DNA of 28,038 bases, taken from positions 1 through 28,038 of the forward strand of contig CAZRWD010000016.1 in NCBI GenBank assembly GCA_964603785.1. The letters are read 5' to 3'. Source of the stretch: CAZRWD01 sp964603785. GTDB taxonomy: Bacteria; Fermentibacterota; Fermentibacteria; Fermentibacterales; Fermentibacteraceae. The translations under genes were made by a program, and so were the position numbers. Below, in pieces: positions 21,330 through 28,038 of the stretch; positions within the stretch are counted from its first letter, which is position 1, and every line of letters starts with the position of its first letter. The notes beneath the pieces were generated by a model. It saw only the letters and a list, made by a program, of their open reading frames with translations. It did not search any database and had not been told where the DNA came from.

Positions 21330-22181
21330 TCAGATCGTTGCAGTCTTCCGCCGCACCCGCCGACCCGCGCCGGACCTCCCGTGGATGGCGCGGACGAGCA
21401 GCGCCAGGCCGAACATGGCGCCGGAGCAGAGGACGATCGAGGGACCCGCGGGGAGGTCGAGGGTCCATGAAACGGCCAGGCCGGCGAGGCCTGCGGCGGC
21501 GCTGAGGACGCACGACCAGAGCATCAGCCGGGTCAGCCTGTGGGTGAACATCCTGGCGGTTGCCGGGGGTATCGAGAGCAGCGCGATGACCATGACCAGC
21601 CCCACGGTCCTCATGAGCACGACTACCGTCAGGCCCGTGAGGCACATGAAGACACCGAAGAGCAGCCTGGTCCTCATGCCCCTCGCGATGCTGAACTCGG
21701 GATCGAACGAGACCGCAAGCAGCCTCCTGTACTGCAGGAACACGAAGAGCACGGTGGCTAGGCCGACAAGCCCGGTGAGGGCCAGATCCGTGGTCGTGAC
21801 GGCCAGGACGCTCCCGAAGAGGTAGCCCATCAGGTCGCCCTTGTACCCCGGAGCGAGCGAGACGAAGACGAGGCCCAGGGACATGCCTATCGACCAGACT
21901 GCTGCGATGGCTGAGTCGGCGCGCTCCCGCCCGGCGGCTGTCAGCAGCCCGAGTGCCATGGCGGCCAGGACGCCCGCACCCGACGCGCCGAGGAGAGGGT
22001 GCATCCCGACGAGCAGCGCGAGCCCCAGTCCCCCGAAGACGGTGTGGGAGATGCCCCCTGCCAGGCTGGACATCCTGTTGACGAAGAGCAGGCCGCCCAC
22101 GAGGCCGCACGAGACCGAGCCCAGCAGGACGGCAGCCACGGCGTTCTGGAGGAAGGCATATCGGAGCAGGGCCTCAATCAT
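21330..22181 (-). CDS. Zinc/manganese ABC transporter permease
   Basis: This is a 283-aa protein of the ABC-3 (ZnuB/MntB/TroC) family with about eight to nine membrane spans. Family blocks are LLGSVSCGLVGGLLFVNRMSSLAGGISHTVFGGLGLALL, DLMGYLFGSVLAVTT and GLVMVIALLSIPPATARMFTHRL. ATG 22181 overlaps the end of the ATPase gene by eight bases; an upstream in-frame ATG (22199) has no Shine-Dalgarno. It forms the channel of the metal importer encoded with the two upstream genes. The C terminus is a short Arg-rich cytoplasmic tail. Metal choice (zinc, manganese or iron) cannot be read from the permease alone. Confidence 0.88.
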   Translation of the reverse strand: MIEALLRYAFLQNAVAAVLLGSVSCGLVGGLLFVNRMSSLAGGISHTVFGGLGLALLVGMHPLLGASGAGVLAAMALGLLTAAGRERADSAIAAVWSIGMSLGLVFVSLAPGYKGDLMGYLFGSVLAVTTTDLALTGLVGLATVLFVFLQYRRLLAVSFDPEFSIARGMRTRLLFGVFMCLTGLTVVVLMRTVGLVMVIALLSIPPATARMFTHRLTRLMLWSCVLSAAAGLAGLAVSWTLDLPAGPSIVLCSGAMFGLALLVRAIHGRSGAGRRVRRKTATI

Positions 22182-22929
22182 CCCGGCCGGATCCTCCATG
22201 CGAGCGCAGCACGCGGTGCGGTGTCCCGTGGGAGACGAGATCCACCGGACAGCCGTAGGCCTTCCATACCGCATCCGTCTCGAGAGTCTCCCCGTGGCTC
22301 ACCAGGACCGTGCTCAGGCATGCAATGGACTTCACATGGCTGGAGACCGCGCCCACGTCGTGCGTGACCATCACTATCGTGACCTTCTCGTTGATCTGCG
22401 CCATGAGGTCGTAGAAGCTCTCCTGTCCCGCCGGGTCAACGCTCGCGGCGGGTTCGTCCAGGAGCAGCAGCTCGGGCGATCCGACCAGCGCCCGGGCTAC
22501 GTACACCCTCTGCCTCTGTCCCCCGGACAGACTTCCGGCGTGGGCTCCCGCGAGATCCGCAACCCCCAGCGAGTCCATCATCTCCAGCGCCCTGTCCCTG
22601 GCAGCCCTGACGCCCCTCCGGCAGCACAGACCCATCATCACGACGTCCAGCGCAGAGACGGGGAAGTCCCTGTTCCTGCCGATGATCTGCGGAACGTAAC
22701 CGATCCTGCCGCGGACCCTCGCAGGCGGCTGACCGAACACCCGGACTTCTCCATCCCAGGGCTTGAGCAGTCCCAGGATCAGCTTGAGGAGGGTCGACTT
22801 GCCGCCTCCGTTCGGTCCGATGACGGCGGTATAGCCGCCCGTGTCGACGGTGAAGTCCACCGACCTCAGCACCGGCCGGCCCGGTGAGTAGCCGAACGTC
22901 ACCCCGCGGAGATCGACCGCGAGGTTCAA
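22174..22929 (-). CDS. Zinc/manganese ABC transporter ATPase
   Basis: This is a 251-aa protein. TTG 22929 overlaps the stop of the solute-binding gene (TTGA); GGGAGG lies close upstream, with short spacing. It has Walker A GPNGGGKST, Q-loop VPQ, ABC signature LSGGQRQR, Walker B LLLLDEP and the switch histidine in VTHD. It powers uptake through the ABC-3 permease encoded next. The C-terminal 40 residues (GETLETDAVWKAYGCPVDLVSHGTPHRV) resemble tails of ZnuC-type ATPases. It is of normal length with no anomalies. The gene is in an operon with the Fur-family regulator. Confidence 0.9.
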   Translation of the reverse strand: MNLAVDLRGVTFGYSPGRPVLRSVDFTVDTGGYTAVIGPNGGGKSTLLKLILGLLKPWDGEVRVFGQPPARVRGRIGYVPQIIGRNRDFPVSALDVVMMGLCCRRGVRAARDRALEMMDSLGVADLAGAHAGSLSGGQRQRVYVARALVGSPELLLLDEPAASVDPAGQESFYDLMAQINEKVTIVMVTHDVGAVSSHVKSIACLSTVLVSHGETLETDAVWKAYGCPVDLVSHGTPHRVLRSHGGSGRDD

Positions 22930-23780
22930 GACCCTCCCGAGATCGCCAGGGCGAGGCCGGTCATGCTGCCGGGCCAGTCAGGGGAGAGCTGGTCGTGGGC
23001 TACCGCCGGAATGCCCAGCTCGCGGGAGATCACCCCGGACGCACTCGTCGCGAAGCCGGGGGATACCACGACGGCCGATGCGCCCGACGCCCGGGCGGTC
23101 TCGACGATGGTGGCGAGATCCGATGGTGTAGGTTCCAGGCCTCCCGCCTCGATGGGGACCTGTATCAGGCCGTAGTCCCTCGCGAAGTAGGCATAGGCCG
23201 GATGGAGCGTGACGAAGACGCGCCCGGCCAGCGGGGCCAGCACCGACCGCAGTTCGCTGTCGAGGGAGTCGATCCGGGCGAGCGTGCGGGCAAGGCCCTC
23301 GGCGCGCGCGGCGGCGCCCTCCGGGTCCGCCTCGTCCAGGGCGCGTGAAGTGTTTGCCGCGAGGACCCTCATTCCTTCGCAGGACATCCAGACATGCGGA
23401 TCGCGATGCCCGTGTCCTTCGTGATCCCCGCCGCCCTCCTCCTCGATCCAGTCGATCCCTGCCGTGATGTCAACCACGAGCATCCCCGGCGAGGCTTCGA
23501 CGAATCCGGGCATCCACTGCTCCTCGAACGGCATGCCGATCGCCAGGTAGAGGTCCGCCCCCGCCAGGGCCCGCATGGTCCCTGGATCGGGTTCGTAGGT
23601 GTGCGGGTCGGCCCCCGGCGGGACGACCACGGTCAGGTCCGCGTCCTCCCCGGCGATCTCCCGTACGAGGTATGCCTGGGGAGCGATGGTCACTGCCACC
23701 GAGAGCCTTCCCGGAGCGTCCCCGGGGCGGCCGCAGGCCATGGCCATCGCCGCGCCGATGAACACGAGCGCCTTCCTCAT
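22926..23780 (-). CDS. ZnuA-like metal-binding lipoprotein of ABC transporter
   Basis: This is a 284-aa cluster A-I (SBP_bac_9) solute-binding protein. ATG 23780 overlaps the regulator stop (ATGA). The N terminus has a lipobox MAMAC (Cys 16), so it is membrane-anchored. Metal ligands expected for the family are His60 (GADPHTYEP), His129 (DPHVW) and the His in TLHPAYAYFARDYG. A short His/Asp loop (DHEGHGHRD, ~119-127) precedes the second ligand. Such loops are typical of zinc-specific ZnuA rather than manganese-specific members. With the Fur-family regulator in front, zinc is the best guess for substrate. Confidence 0.9.
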   Translation of the reverse strand: MRKALVFIGAAMAMACGRPGDAPGRLSVAVTIAPQAYLVREIAGEDADLTVVVPPGADPHTYEPDPGTMRALAGADLYLAIGMPFEEQWMPGFVEASPGMLVVDITAGIDWIEEEGGGDHEGHGHRDPHVWMSCEGMRVLAANTSRALDEADPEGAAARAEGLARTLARIDSLDSELRSVLAPLAGRVFVTLHPAYAYFARDYGLIQVPIEAGGLEPTPSDLATIVETARASGASAVVVSPGFATSASGVISRELGIPAVAHDQLSPDWPGSMTGLALAISGGS

Positions 23781-24223
23781 CCGCAGTCCTTCCCGGAGCA
23801 GTCACCGCAAGTGCCGCAGAGGTGGATGGAGGCGCTTGCGACGGTGAAGCCCCTTGCCTCCAGCTCCTCGAGATGGAGCGGGGGCATGTCCATGTCGAGA
23901 TGCACGACCCTTCCGCAGCAGCGGCACTCGAAGTGGTTGTGCGGGGCTCCCCGCCCGGATGCGAGGCCGAACCTCCTCAGGCTGTCCGAGCTGGTGCACC
24001 TGCCCAGGAGGCCGTGCCTCTCGAGGGAGTCGAGAGCCCGGTAGATGGTGGAGAGGCTTCCTGCCCCCACTATCCCGTGCAGCTCCTCGGCCGACAGGGA
24101 GGATCGCCGATCCAGGAATTCCCCCAGGATCGCCACGCGGAGGGGTGTTGCGCGCATACCCCTGTTCCGCAGCAGCTTGCAGGCGGCTTCCGCCGATTCT
24201 CCCGAATTCTTTACGCGAATCAT
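23777..24223 (-). CDS. Fur-family metalloregulator (Zur-like)
   Basis: This is a 148-aa protein. It has a winged-helix DNA-binding domain (RGMRATPLRVAILGEFLDRR, SLSTIYRALDSLERHGLL) and a dimerisation domain. The latter has HNHFECRCCGRVVHLD and two CxxC pairs (Cys100/Cys103 and Cys136/Cys139) for a structural zinc. Fur family members repress metal uptake when loaded. Being the first gene of an operon with a ZnuABC-like importer points to Zur, although Fur or PerR cannot be excluded. ATG 24223 has no Shine-Dalgarno. Instead the promoter puts the transcript start at the ATG, so it is probably leaderless. A 17-bp palindrome over this point suggests autorepression. An open frame continues upstream but has no family similarity. 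Confidence 0.88.
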   Translation of the reverse strand: MIRVKNSGESAEAACKLLRNRGMRATPLRVAILGEFLDRRSSLSAEELHGIVGAGSLSTIYRALDSLERHGLLGRCTSSDSLRRFGLASGRGAPHNHFECRCCGRVVHLDMDMPPLHLEELEARGFTVASASIHLCGTCGDCSGKDCG

Positions 24224-24229
24224 TTGCGT
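24213..24229. promoter_or_regulatory. 17-bp palindrome, candidate Fur/Zur-type operator
   Basis: The minus-strand sequence ACGCAAATGATTCGCGT differs from its own reverse complement only at one symmetric position pair and the centre. It abuts the -10 and covers the predicted start of transcription and the start codon of the regulator gene. Fur-family operators are AT-cored inverted repeats of similar size, but this sequence does not match the E. coli Zur or Fur consensus closely. Confidence 0.5.
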
Positions 24230-24258
24230 TTGATACCTGCACCCGCGCATGCCGTCAA
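24230..24258 (-). promoter_or_regulatory. Promoter of the Fur-znuABC-like operon (leaderless)
   Basis: On the minus strand, TTGACG (24258-24253, 5/6), a 17-bp spacer and TATCAA (24235-24230, 4/6). The start point falls at 24223-24225, at the ATG of the regulator. Confidence 0.6.
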
Positions 24259-24526
24259 GCCCGGAACCCCTTCCCGTCCGGGGGCGGACCGTCGTCATCG
24301 GAGCGCACATGTTGCAGTTCGATAGACGATTACACATATTGAGCCGGTAGTGGTCTCCCGGGTGCCTCTTCGGAAACACCGTATCAAGGCGCCACCGGGA
24401 GACTTGTGACACGGAACAGCGCAGCCCTGCCTTCACCGCAGAGATGCCCGTGCGTCGCGACTGATGCGACCCTTTCTTTTCCACGCGTCCGGCGGGTAGA
24501 GATCTGTAAAAACATCCCGGACCAGG
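24259..24526 (+). promoter_or_regulatory. Divergent intergenic region / probable long 5' UTR of the DEAD-box gene
   Basis: The 303-bp gap between the regulator and the helicase has no convincing small gene. On the plus strand TTGCAG (24312-24317), a 17-bp spacer and CATATT (24335-24340) form a weak promoter. Downstream GTCTCCCGG (24353-24361) is the exact reverse complement of CCGGGAGAC (24395-24403), a hairpin with a 33-base interior. The transcript leader would be about 180 nt. The stretch 24259-24526 is less GC-rich than the genes around it. Confidence 0.35.
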
Positions 24527-25885
24527 ATGGTCATGACACAGCAGAAACCAGCGGGGACGACCCGCATCCATGGAACCAGCTCCCCCGACCGGCGGGAGAT
24601 GCCGGCGGGTGTCTTCGCGATGCTCGCACCGGAACTCCGCCGGGCCGTCGCGGAGGAGGGTTACGTCATCCCGACCCCCGTGCAGGAGATGTGCATCGGG
24701 CACCTTCTCGAAGGGCGCGACCTCATAGGCACCGCCCAGACGGGCACCGGCAAGACTGCGGCATTCGCACTCCCGATGCTGCAGGTTCTCGCACGCGAGC
24801 CGAAGTTCCTAGGAAGGGGCATGCCCAGGGCTCTCGTCCTGGCCCCCACCAGGGAGCTGGCCGCACAGATCGGTGACAGCATCGGCACCTACGGGCGCCA
24901 CCTGCGCCTGAGCCACACGGTGGTCTACGGCGGGGTGAGCCAGTCGGGACAGGTCCAGGCGCTGCAGAAGGGGGTCGACATCCTCGTCGCCACTCCCGGC
25001 CGCCTCCTCGACCTGATCGGACAGGGCTTCATCAACCTCGGGAAGGTGGAGATCTTCGTGCTCGACGAGGGTGACCGGATGCTGGACATGGGCTTCATCC
25101 CGGACATCAGGCGCGTCCTCTCGCACCTCCCCCGCCGCAGGCAGACAAGCTTCTTCTCCGCAACGATGCCCGCGGCCATCGTCGACCTCGCCCGATCGAT
25201 GGTGACGGACCCGGTGAGGGTGGCCGTCACACCCGAAAGCCCCGCCGTCGAGCTCATCAGCCAGAAGGTCCTCTTCGTCGAGAAGGCCGACAAGGATGCG
25301 CTCCTGGTCTCGGTCCTGAGGGATCCCCTGGTCTGCAAGGCGCTGGTCTTCACCAGGATGAAGCACACCGCCAACAAGCTCGTGAGGAAGCTCTCGGCGC
25401 AGGGCATCCAGGGTGCGGCCATCCACGGCAACAAGAGCCAGTCGGTGCGCACCAGGTCGCTCGGCGACTTCCGCAGCGGTAGCTGCAGAGTGCTGGTGGC
25501 CACGGATGTGGCCGCCAGGGGGCTCGACGTCGACGACATAACGCACGTCATCAACTACGACCTGCCGGTCGAGGCGGAGACCTATGTCCACCGGATCGGG
25601 CGCACCGCCCGGGCTGGAGCCAGCGGCGACGCGATCTCCTTCTGCTGCGCGGAGGACGTCGACTCCCTCCGGGACATCGAGCTGCTCCTCGGCAGGACCG
25701 TGCCCGTTTCCACCGAGCACGACTTCCACTGCGACGCAGCCTACAGGTCGAGCCACCATGCACCGCACGGCGGTGGGCAGGGACAGGTCCGCCGGGCCGG
25801 AGCCCCCGGCACGGTGCGGACATCGGCTACGGGGGCCGGCACGGGCCGCGGGCGGGCTCCGTACCGGAGGGGGACTCGCGGCTAG
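24527..25885 (+). CDS. DEAD-box RNA helicase (RhlE-like)
   Basis: This is a 452-aa protein; ATG 24527 or ATG 24533, the latter with AGGA five bases upstream. Helicase motifs occur in order: Q motif ending TPVQ (~50-53), Walker A AQTGTGKT (70-77), PTRELA, GG, TPGRLL, motif II DEGD (180-183), SAT (211-213), then VFTRMKHTANKLVRKL, RGLDVDDITHVINYDLP and HRIGRTARAG. Motif II has Gly in place of the Ala of DEAD, and the catalytic Asp-Glu and terminal Asp remain. The last ~50 residues are basic and Gly/Arg-rich (RNA-binding tail). It unwinds structured RNA in ribosome assembly, decay or cold adaptation. Its stop shares CTAG 25882-25885 with the convergent gene. Confidence 0.92.
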   Translation: MVMTQQKPAGTTRIHGTSSPDRREMPAGVFAMLAPELRRAVAEEGYVIPTPVQEMCIGHLLEGRDLIGTAQTGTGKTAAFALPMLQVLAREPKFLGRGMPRALVLAPTRELAAQIGDSIGTYGRHLRLSHTVVYGGVSQSGQVQALQKGVDILVATPGRLLDLIGQGFINLGKVEIFVLDEGDRMLDMGFIPDIRRVLSHLPRRRQTSFFSATMPAAIVDLARSMVTDPVRVAVTPESPAVELISQKVLFVEKADKDALLVSVLRDPLVCKALVFTRMKHTANKLVRKLSAQGIQGAAIHGNKSQSVRTRSLGDFRSGSCRVLVATDVAARGLDVDDITHVINYDLPVEAETYVHRIGRTARAGASGDAISFCCAEDVDSLRDIELLLGRTVPVSTEHDFHCDAAYRSSHHAPHGGGQGQVRRAGAPGTVRTSATGAGTGRGRAPYRRGTRG

Positions 25886-26550
25886 GGCGACAGGATGCCC
25901 TCGATGATCTCGAGGAGCTTCTCGCCGTAGCGCGGATCGGCCGCCCAGGTCCCGGCCAGGCCGGCGATGGTGGGCGACTTCCCCCTGGGTGAGACGAGGG
26001 CGAACCTGGGATCGACCAGCTCCCCCGCGAGCGGCTCCGTCGAGCCGTAGGCCTTCAGGTGCTGGACGTGCGCTCGAACGCCGGTTCGCATGTCGGGGAA
26101 GAAGATTCCGGGATGGGCCGGATCAGTCGCCCCGAGGCCGCAGAAGTTGTTCATCTCAGGTGTGACGAGCCCCCCGAAGCGGAGGAATCCGGTCTCCAGG
26201 CACATCTGCGCGAAGGCCACGTCCGAGTTCACACCCTCGAGCGCACACTCCTCGATGTACATTGAGGCCAGCAGCCGGACCCTGTCCGGATCGGCTGCGG
26301 TGTTGCTGTCGAGAAGGAAGAGGGCGAGGTGGTCGGCCGAGGCGGTGCCCACGCCCATGATGGGCATGCCCGTGGATGTGCCGGCGGGGGTATCGAGCCC
26401 AACGGGTGCGGAGAGCGGGGGACACTGCTGGCCCGATGCGGGATGCGCCAGCAGGGCCAGGGCGATAAGCGCTGCGATCGTCCCCTGCGAAGCTATCACA
26501 GCGGCGCCTGATACCTGCCCGTGAGGAGTTCCTGGGGGCCTGGTCCTCAC
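25882..26550 (-). CDS. Secreted glucosaminidase-domain peptidoglycan hydrolase
   Basis: This is a 222-aa protein from GTG 26550, which overlaps the upstream stop (GTGA) and has GGAGG seven bases before it. GTG 26499 (shorter, no Shine-Dalgarno) is the alternative. A signal peptide (IASQGTIAALIALALLAHPASG) leads to a glucosaminidase domain (PF01832-like). Its blocks are MYIEECALEGVNSDVAFAQMCLETGFLRFGG with the presumed catalytic Glu in LETG, then NNFCGLGATDPAHPG, FPDMRTGVRAHVQHLKAYG, and TIAGLAGTWAADPRYGEKLLEII. Family members cleave GlcNAc linkages in peptidoglycan during growth or separation. The 'regular' W-A-DP-Y end is complete, so the domain is full length. Confidence 0.85.
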   Translation of the reverse strand: MRTRPPGTPHGQVSGAAVIASQGTIAALIALALLAHPASGQQCPPLSAPVGLDTPAGTSTGMPIMGVGTASADHLALFLLDSNTAADPDRVRLLASMYIEECALEGVNSDVAFAQMCLETGFLRFGGLVTPEMNNFCGLGATDPAHPGIFFPDMRTGVRAHVQHLKAYGSTEPLAGELVDPRFALVSPRGKSPTIAGLAGTWAADPRYGEKLLEIIEGILSP

Positions 26551-27452
26551 TGGTCCGCCTCCTCCCCTGCCAGGGTCATGCAGGCCTCTCGGGCCCTGGC
26601 CGCGAGCCCGGGGTCGCCTGCGGCATCCGCCGTCAGGGCGAGGTGATGCAGGATTCCGACGAGCTCCTCGTCGTCCATCCAGAAGCTGACGGGATTGCGC
26701 TCCTCTCCCCCGATGGCCGGGGCTAGGAACCACTCGGGGTCCAGCCCGCACTGCTCGTACGCGCGACCGGCGCAGAGGTAGACTGCGATCGCACCCTCCG
26801 GGTCGCCGGCATCGCCCCTGCTCCACGCCTCCAGGGCGGAGGCCCTCAGGAAGCGGGCGGCCATCTCCTCCCCGCAGTAGTACCAGCCGGGGTAAAGAAC
26901 GCCGAACAGCTCCTCAGCGGCTTCCTCGACGCGTCCGACCTCCAGGAGGGCCAGGGTCTCCTCCAGGGCGTCCGCCGAGGGATCCTCCACCCACTCCTCC
27001 ACCAGGCGGAACCCCTCGTCCGAAGGCTCCCACGAGGCGAAGAAGGTGGTCATCCTGAACGGAAGCTGCGAGGCGAGCAGCATCCTGCCGTCCCCCTCGT
27101 CCCACCAGGCCCAGGTCTTGGCGGAGTTGAACGCGCCGCTGAAGAAGAGCGTGTCCACGACCAGGCGGCCGCCCTCGACGGGGACGGCTGCGAGGAACTC
27201 GGCGACGTCCGCAGCCCGGGTGACTACCAGCTCCAGCGAGGATGCCCCCCCGGGGAGCATGGCCTGCGGGAAGTCCTCCACGGGGAACGCGACGACGACC
27301 TCGCCGCTCCCGACGGATGCCGAGGCGAGGATCTCCCCGTCGGTCACGAAGCGGCCTCCCGGCAGCGACAGGCAGCTCAGGAGAACTGCAGCGGTCAAAC
27401 CTTCTCCCGGTCTGCGGCCGGGCGGCGGGGACTCCCGGCCGCGACGGCTCAC
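26547..27452 (-). CDS. Hypothetical exported protein
   Basis: About 301 aa if started at GTG 27452; not recognised. The N terminus has an Arg-rich segment and a hydrophobic stretch LTAAVLLSCLSLPGG, which looks like a signal sequence, possibly with a lipobox LLSC. A TTG at 27398 with GGAG nearby and an ATG at 27509 are alternative starts, and none has strong support. The N-terminal half is beta-rich (EVVVAFPVEDFPQAML, GGRLVVDTLFFSGAF). The C-terminal half is helical and TPR-like (ALEETLALLEVGRVEEAAEELFG, EGAIAVYLCAGRAYEQCG, HHLALTADAAGDPGLAARAREAC). It is coupled to the glucosaminidase gene, so a cell-envelope role is likely. Confidence 0.6.
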   Translation of the reverse strand: MSRRGRESPPPGRRPGEGLTAAVLLSCLSLPGGRFVTDGEILASASVGSGEVVVAFPVEDFPQAMLPGGASSLELVVTRAADVAEFLAAVPVEGGRLVVDTLFFSGAFNSAKTWAWWDEGDGRMLLASQLPFRMTTFFASWEPSDEGFRLVEEWVEDPSADALEETLALLEVGRVEEAAEELFGVLYPGWYYCGEEMAARFLRASALEAWSRGDAGDPEGAIAVYLCAGRAYEQCGLDPEWFLAPAIGGEERNPVSFWMDDEELVGILHHLALTADAAGDPGLAARAREACMTLAGEEADQ

Positions 27453-27559
27453 GGGCGGGAATATGACCCCTGCGGCACGGAGGCAGGAGGGACCCAATCC
27501 TCCGCACATGGGTTATCCCCGGGACGGGTGCCTAGGTATGTTCCTCGGCGTGCAGCCTG

Positions 27560-27580
27560 CCGGCCGGGCTCGACGGCCGG
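27560..27580. repeat. Inverted repeat between divergent genes
   Basis: CCGGCCG (27560-27566) and CGGCCGG (27574-27580), loop 7 bases, in the 170-bp gap between the hypothetical gene (minus) and the outer-membrane-like gene (plus). It lies about 45 bp before the latter's start. It could be a 5' UTR hairpin or a binding site. No clear promoter is seen; TATGTT at 27537-27542 is a weak -10. Confidence 0.3.
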
Positions 27581-27622
27581 ACGAGGCGGCGTTTCCGAAG
27601 GTCCGAAACCCGGGGGTGACTG

Positions 27623-28038
27623 ATGGCAAGGGCTGCCTGGTTTATACCCTCCCTGGTCCTCCTGTCCGTCGGCTCCGCATCGGGAGCCTACCCCACCATC
27701 CAGCTCCAGTACTCCTGGCCGCTCCGCCTGGGCGGCGAACTCGGTGTAACCTGGACCGACTACCTCGACTTCCCGGTGTCCTCCGGCCCCTACCTCTCGG
27801 TCTCGGGCGGCAGGGACGGGATAGGCCTGAACGCGGGGATGAAGGGCGCGGTGCACCTCATCGTGCCGGTCGCGTCGGCTTCAATAGGGGCATCGGGCAT
27901 GTACCTGTGGGACGACCCGGACGCCCTCTATGCGGGCCTTCGCGTAGGGCTGGCCAACTGGGTGACCGGGGCGTTCGGAGGCGTCTACAGGCGCATCTCG
28001 GGCGAAAGGGACGACGACTGGCTCTTCAGCCTGGGGGT
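27623..28038 (+). CDS. Outer-membrane beta-barrel-like protein (5' part only)
   Basis: 138 codons are visible and the frame runs off the end of the window. ATG 27623 starts a Sec signal peptide (RAAWFIPSLVLLSVGSASG, cleavage near SGA). The mature part has alternating amphipathic strands with aromatic girdle residues, such as IQLQYSWPLRLGGELGVTWTDY, YLSVSGGRDGIGLNAGMKG and YAGLRVGLANWVTGAFGGVYRRISG. These are typical of small outer-membrane barrels. There is no lipobox or plug domain. The Shine-Dalgarno is only GGGGGTGA, close upstream. The specific family is not recognised. Confidence 0.7.
   Translation, partial: MARAAWFIPSLVLLSVGSASGAYPTIQLQYSWPLRLGGELGVTWTDYLDFPVSSGPYLSVSGGRDGIGLNAGMKGAVHLIVPVASASIGASGMYLWDDPDALYAGLRVGLANWVTGAFGGVYRRISGERDDDWLFSLG

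Noticed and set aside
24224..24703. N-terminal extension of the Fur-family protein
   Set aside because: The open frame continues, but the added residues have no family similarity and overlap the helicase gene; promoter and palindrome sit at 24213-24258.
1..28038. tRNA, rRNA, CRISPR arrays, transposases or phage genes
   Set aside because: No cloverleaf-like, rRNA-like or regularly spaced repeat sequence was found by reading, and no protein resembles a transposase, integrase or phage structural protein.

Overview
The window is about 28 kb of very GC-rich, densely packed bacterial DNA. The organism looks like a didermic (Gram-negative type) bacterium. Evidence for this is a TonB-dependent receptor, several lipoproteins with lipoboxes, an outer-membrane-barrel-like protein, a Spy/CpxP-like periplasmic protein, and a C-terminal sorting domain of the type IX secretion kind. 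That mix, with IorAB, formate-THF ligase, many SD-led overlapping genes and frequent AGG arginine codons, suggests a high-GC uncultured lineage near the FCB group (Fermentibacteria- or Eisenbacteria-like). The lineage is an inference. No rRNA, tRNA, CRISPR array or insertion sequence was seen.

Layout. Positions 1-1619 (+) hold the 3' end of a secreted protein with a sorting domain and an S41-peptidase-like lipoprotein. Positions 1642-6328 (-) hold a YitT-type membrane protein, a TonB-dependent receptor and a beta-propeller-like lipoprotein, probably one transcription unit. Positions 6379-12989 (+) are a histidine operon: promoter, His-codon leader peptide, two tandem terminator/antiterminator modules, then hisG, hisC, hisB, hisH, hisF, a hisA-hisI-hisE triple fusion and hisD, every junction overlapping. 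Only a histidinol-phosphate phosphatase is missing from the pathway. Positions 13009-15515 (-) are iorBA. Positions 15594-17666 (+) are a nitroreductase and a polytopic membrane protein. Positions 17663-19563 (-) are formate-THF ligase behind a 75-aa protein. Positions 19717-21262 (-) are a Spy-like protein and a lipoprotein. Positions 21330-24223 (-) are a Fur-family regulator with a zinc/manganese ABC transporter (ATPase, permease, solute-binding lipoprotein). Positions 24527-25885 (+) are a DEAD-box helicase. Positions 25882-27452 (-) are a glucosaminidase and a hypothetical protein. From 27623 to the end (+) is a truncated outer-membrane-like protein.

The most interesting content is regulatory and architectural. 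The histidine leader appears duplicated, with two copies in the same element order about 125 bp apart, and its first peptide is predicted to be translated from an essentially leaderless transcript. HisA, HisI and HisE (pathway steps 2-4) are fused in one 416-aa chain. iorA and fhs have no usable ATG/GTG/TTG start covering their conserved N termini and appear to begin with CTG. The Fur-family gene has a promoter that places its start codon at +1 inside a 17-bp palindrome. A GTAAC-N5-GTAAC direct repeat resembling a CpxR box lies upstream of the Spy/CpxP-like gene. Two convergent gene pairs share a CTAG tetramer as stop codon on both strands.
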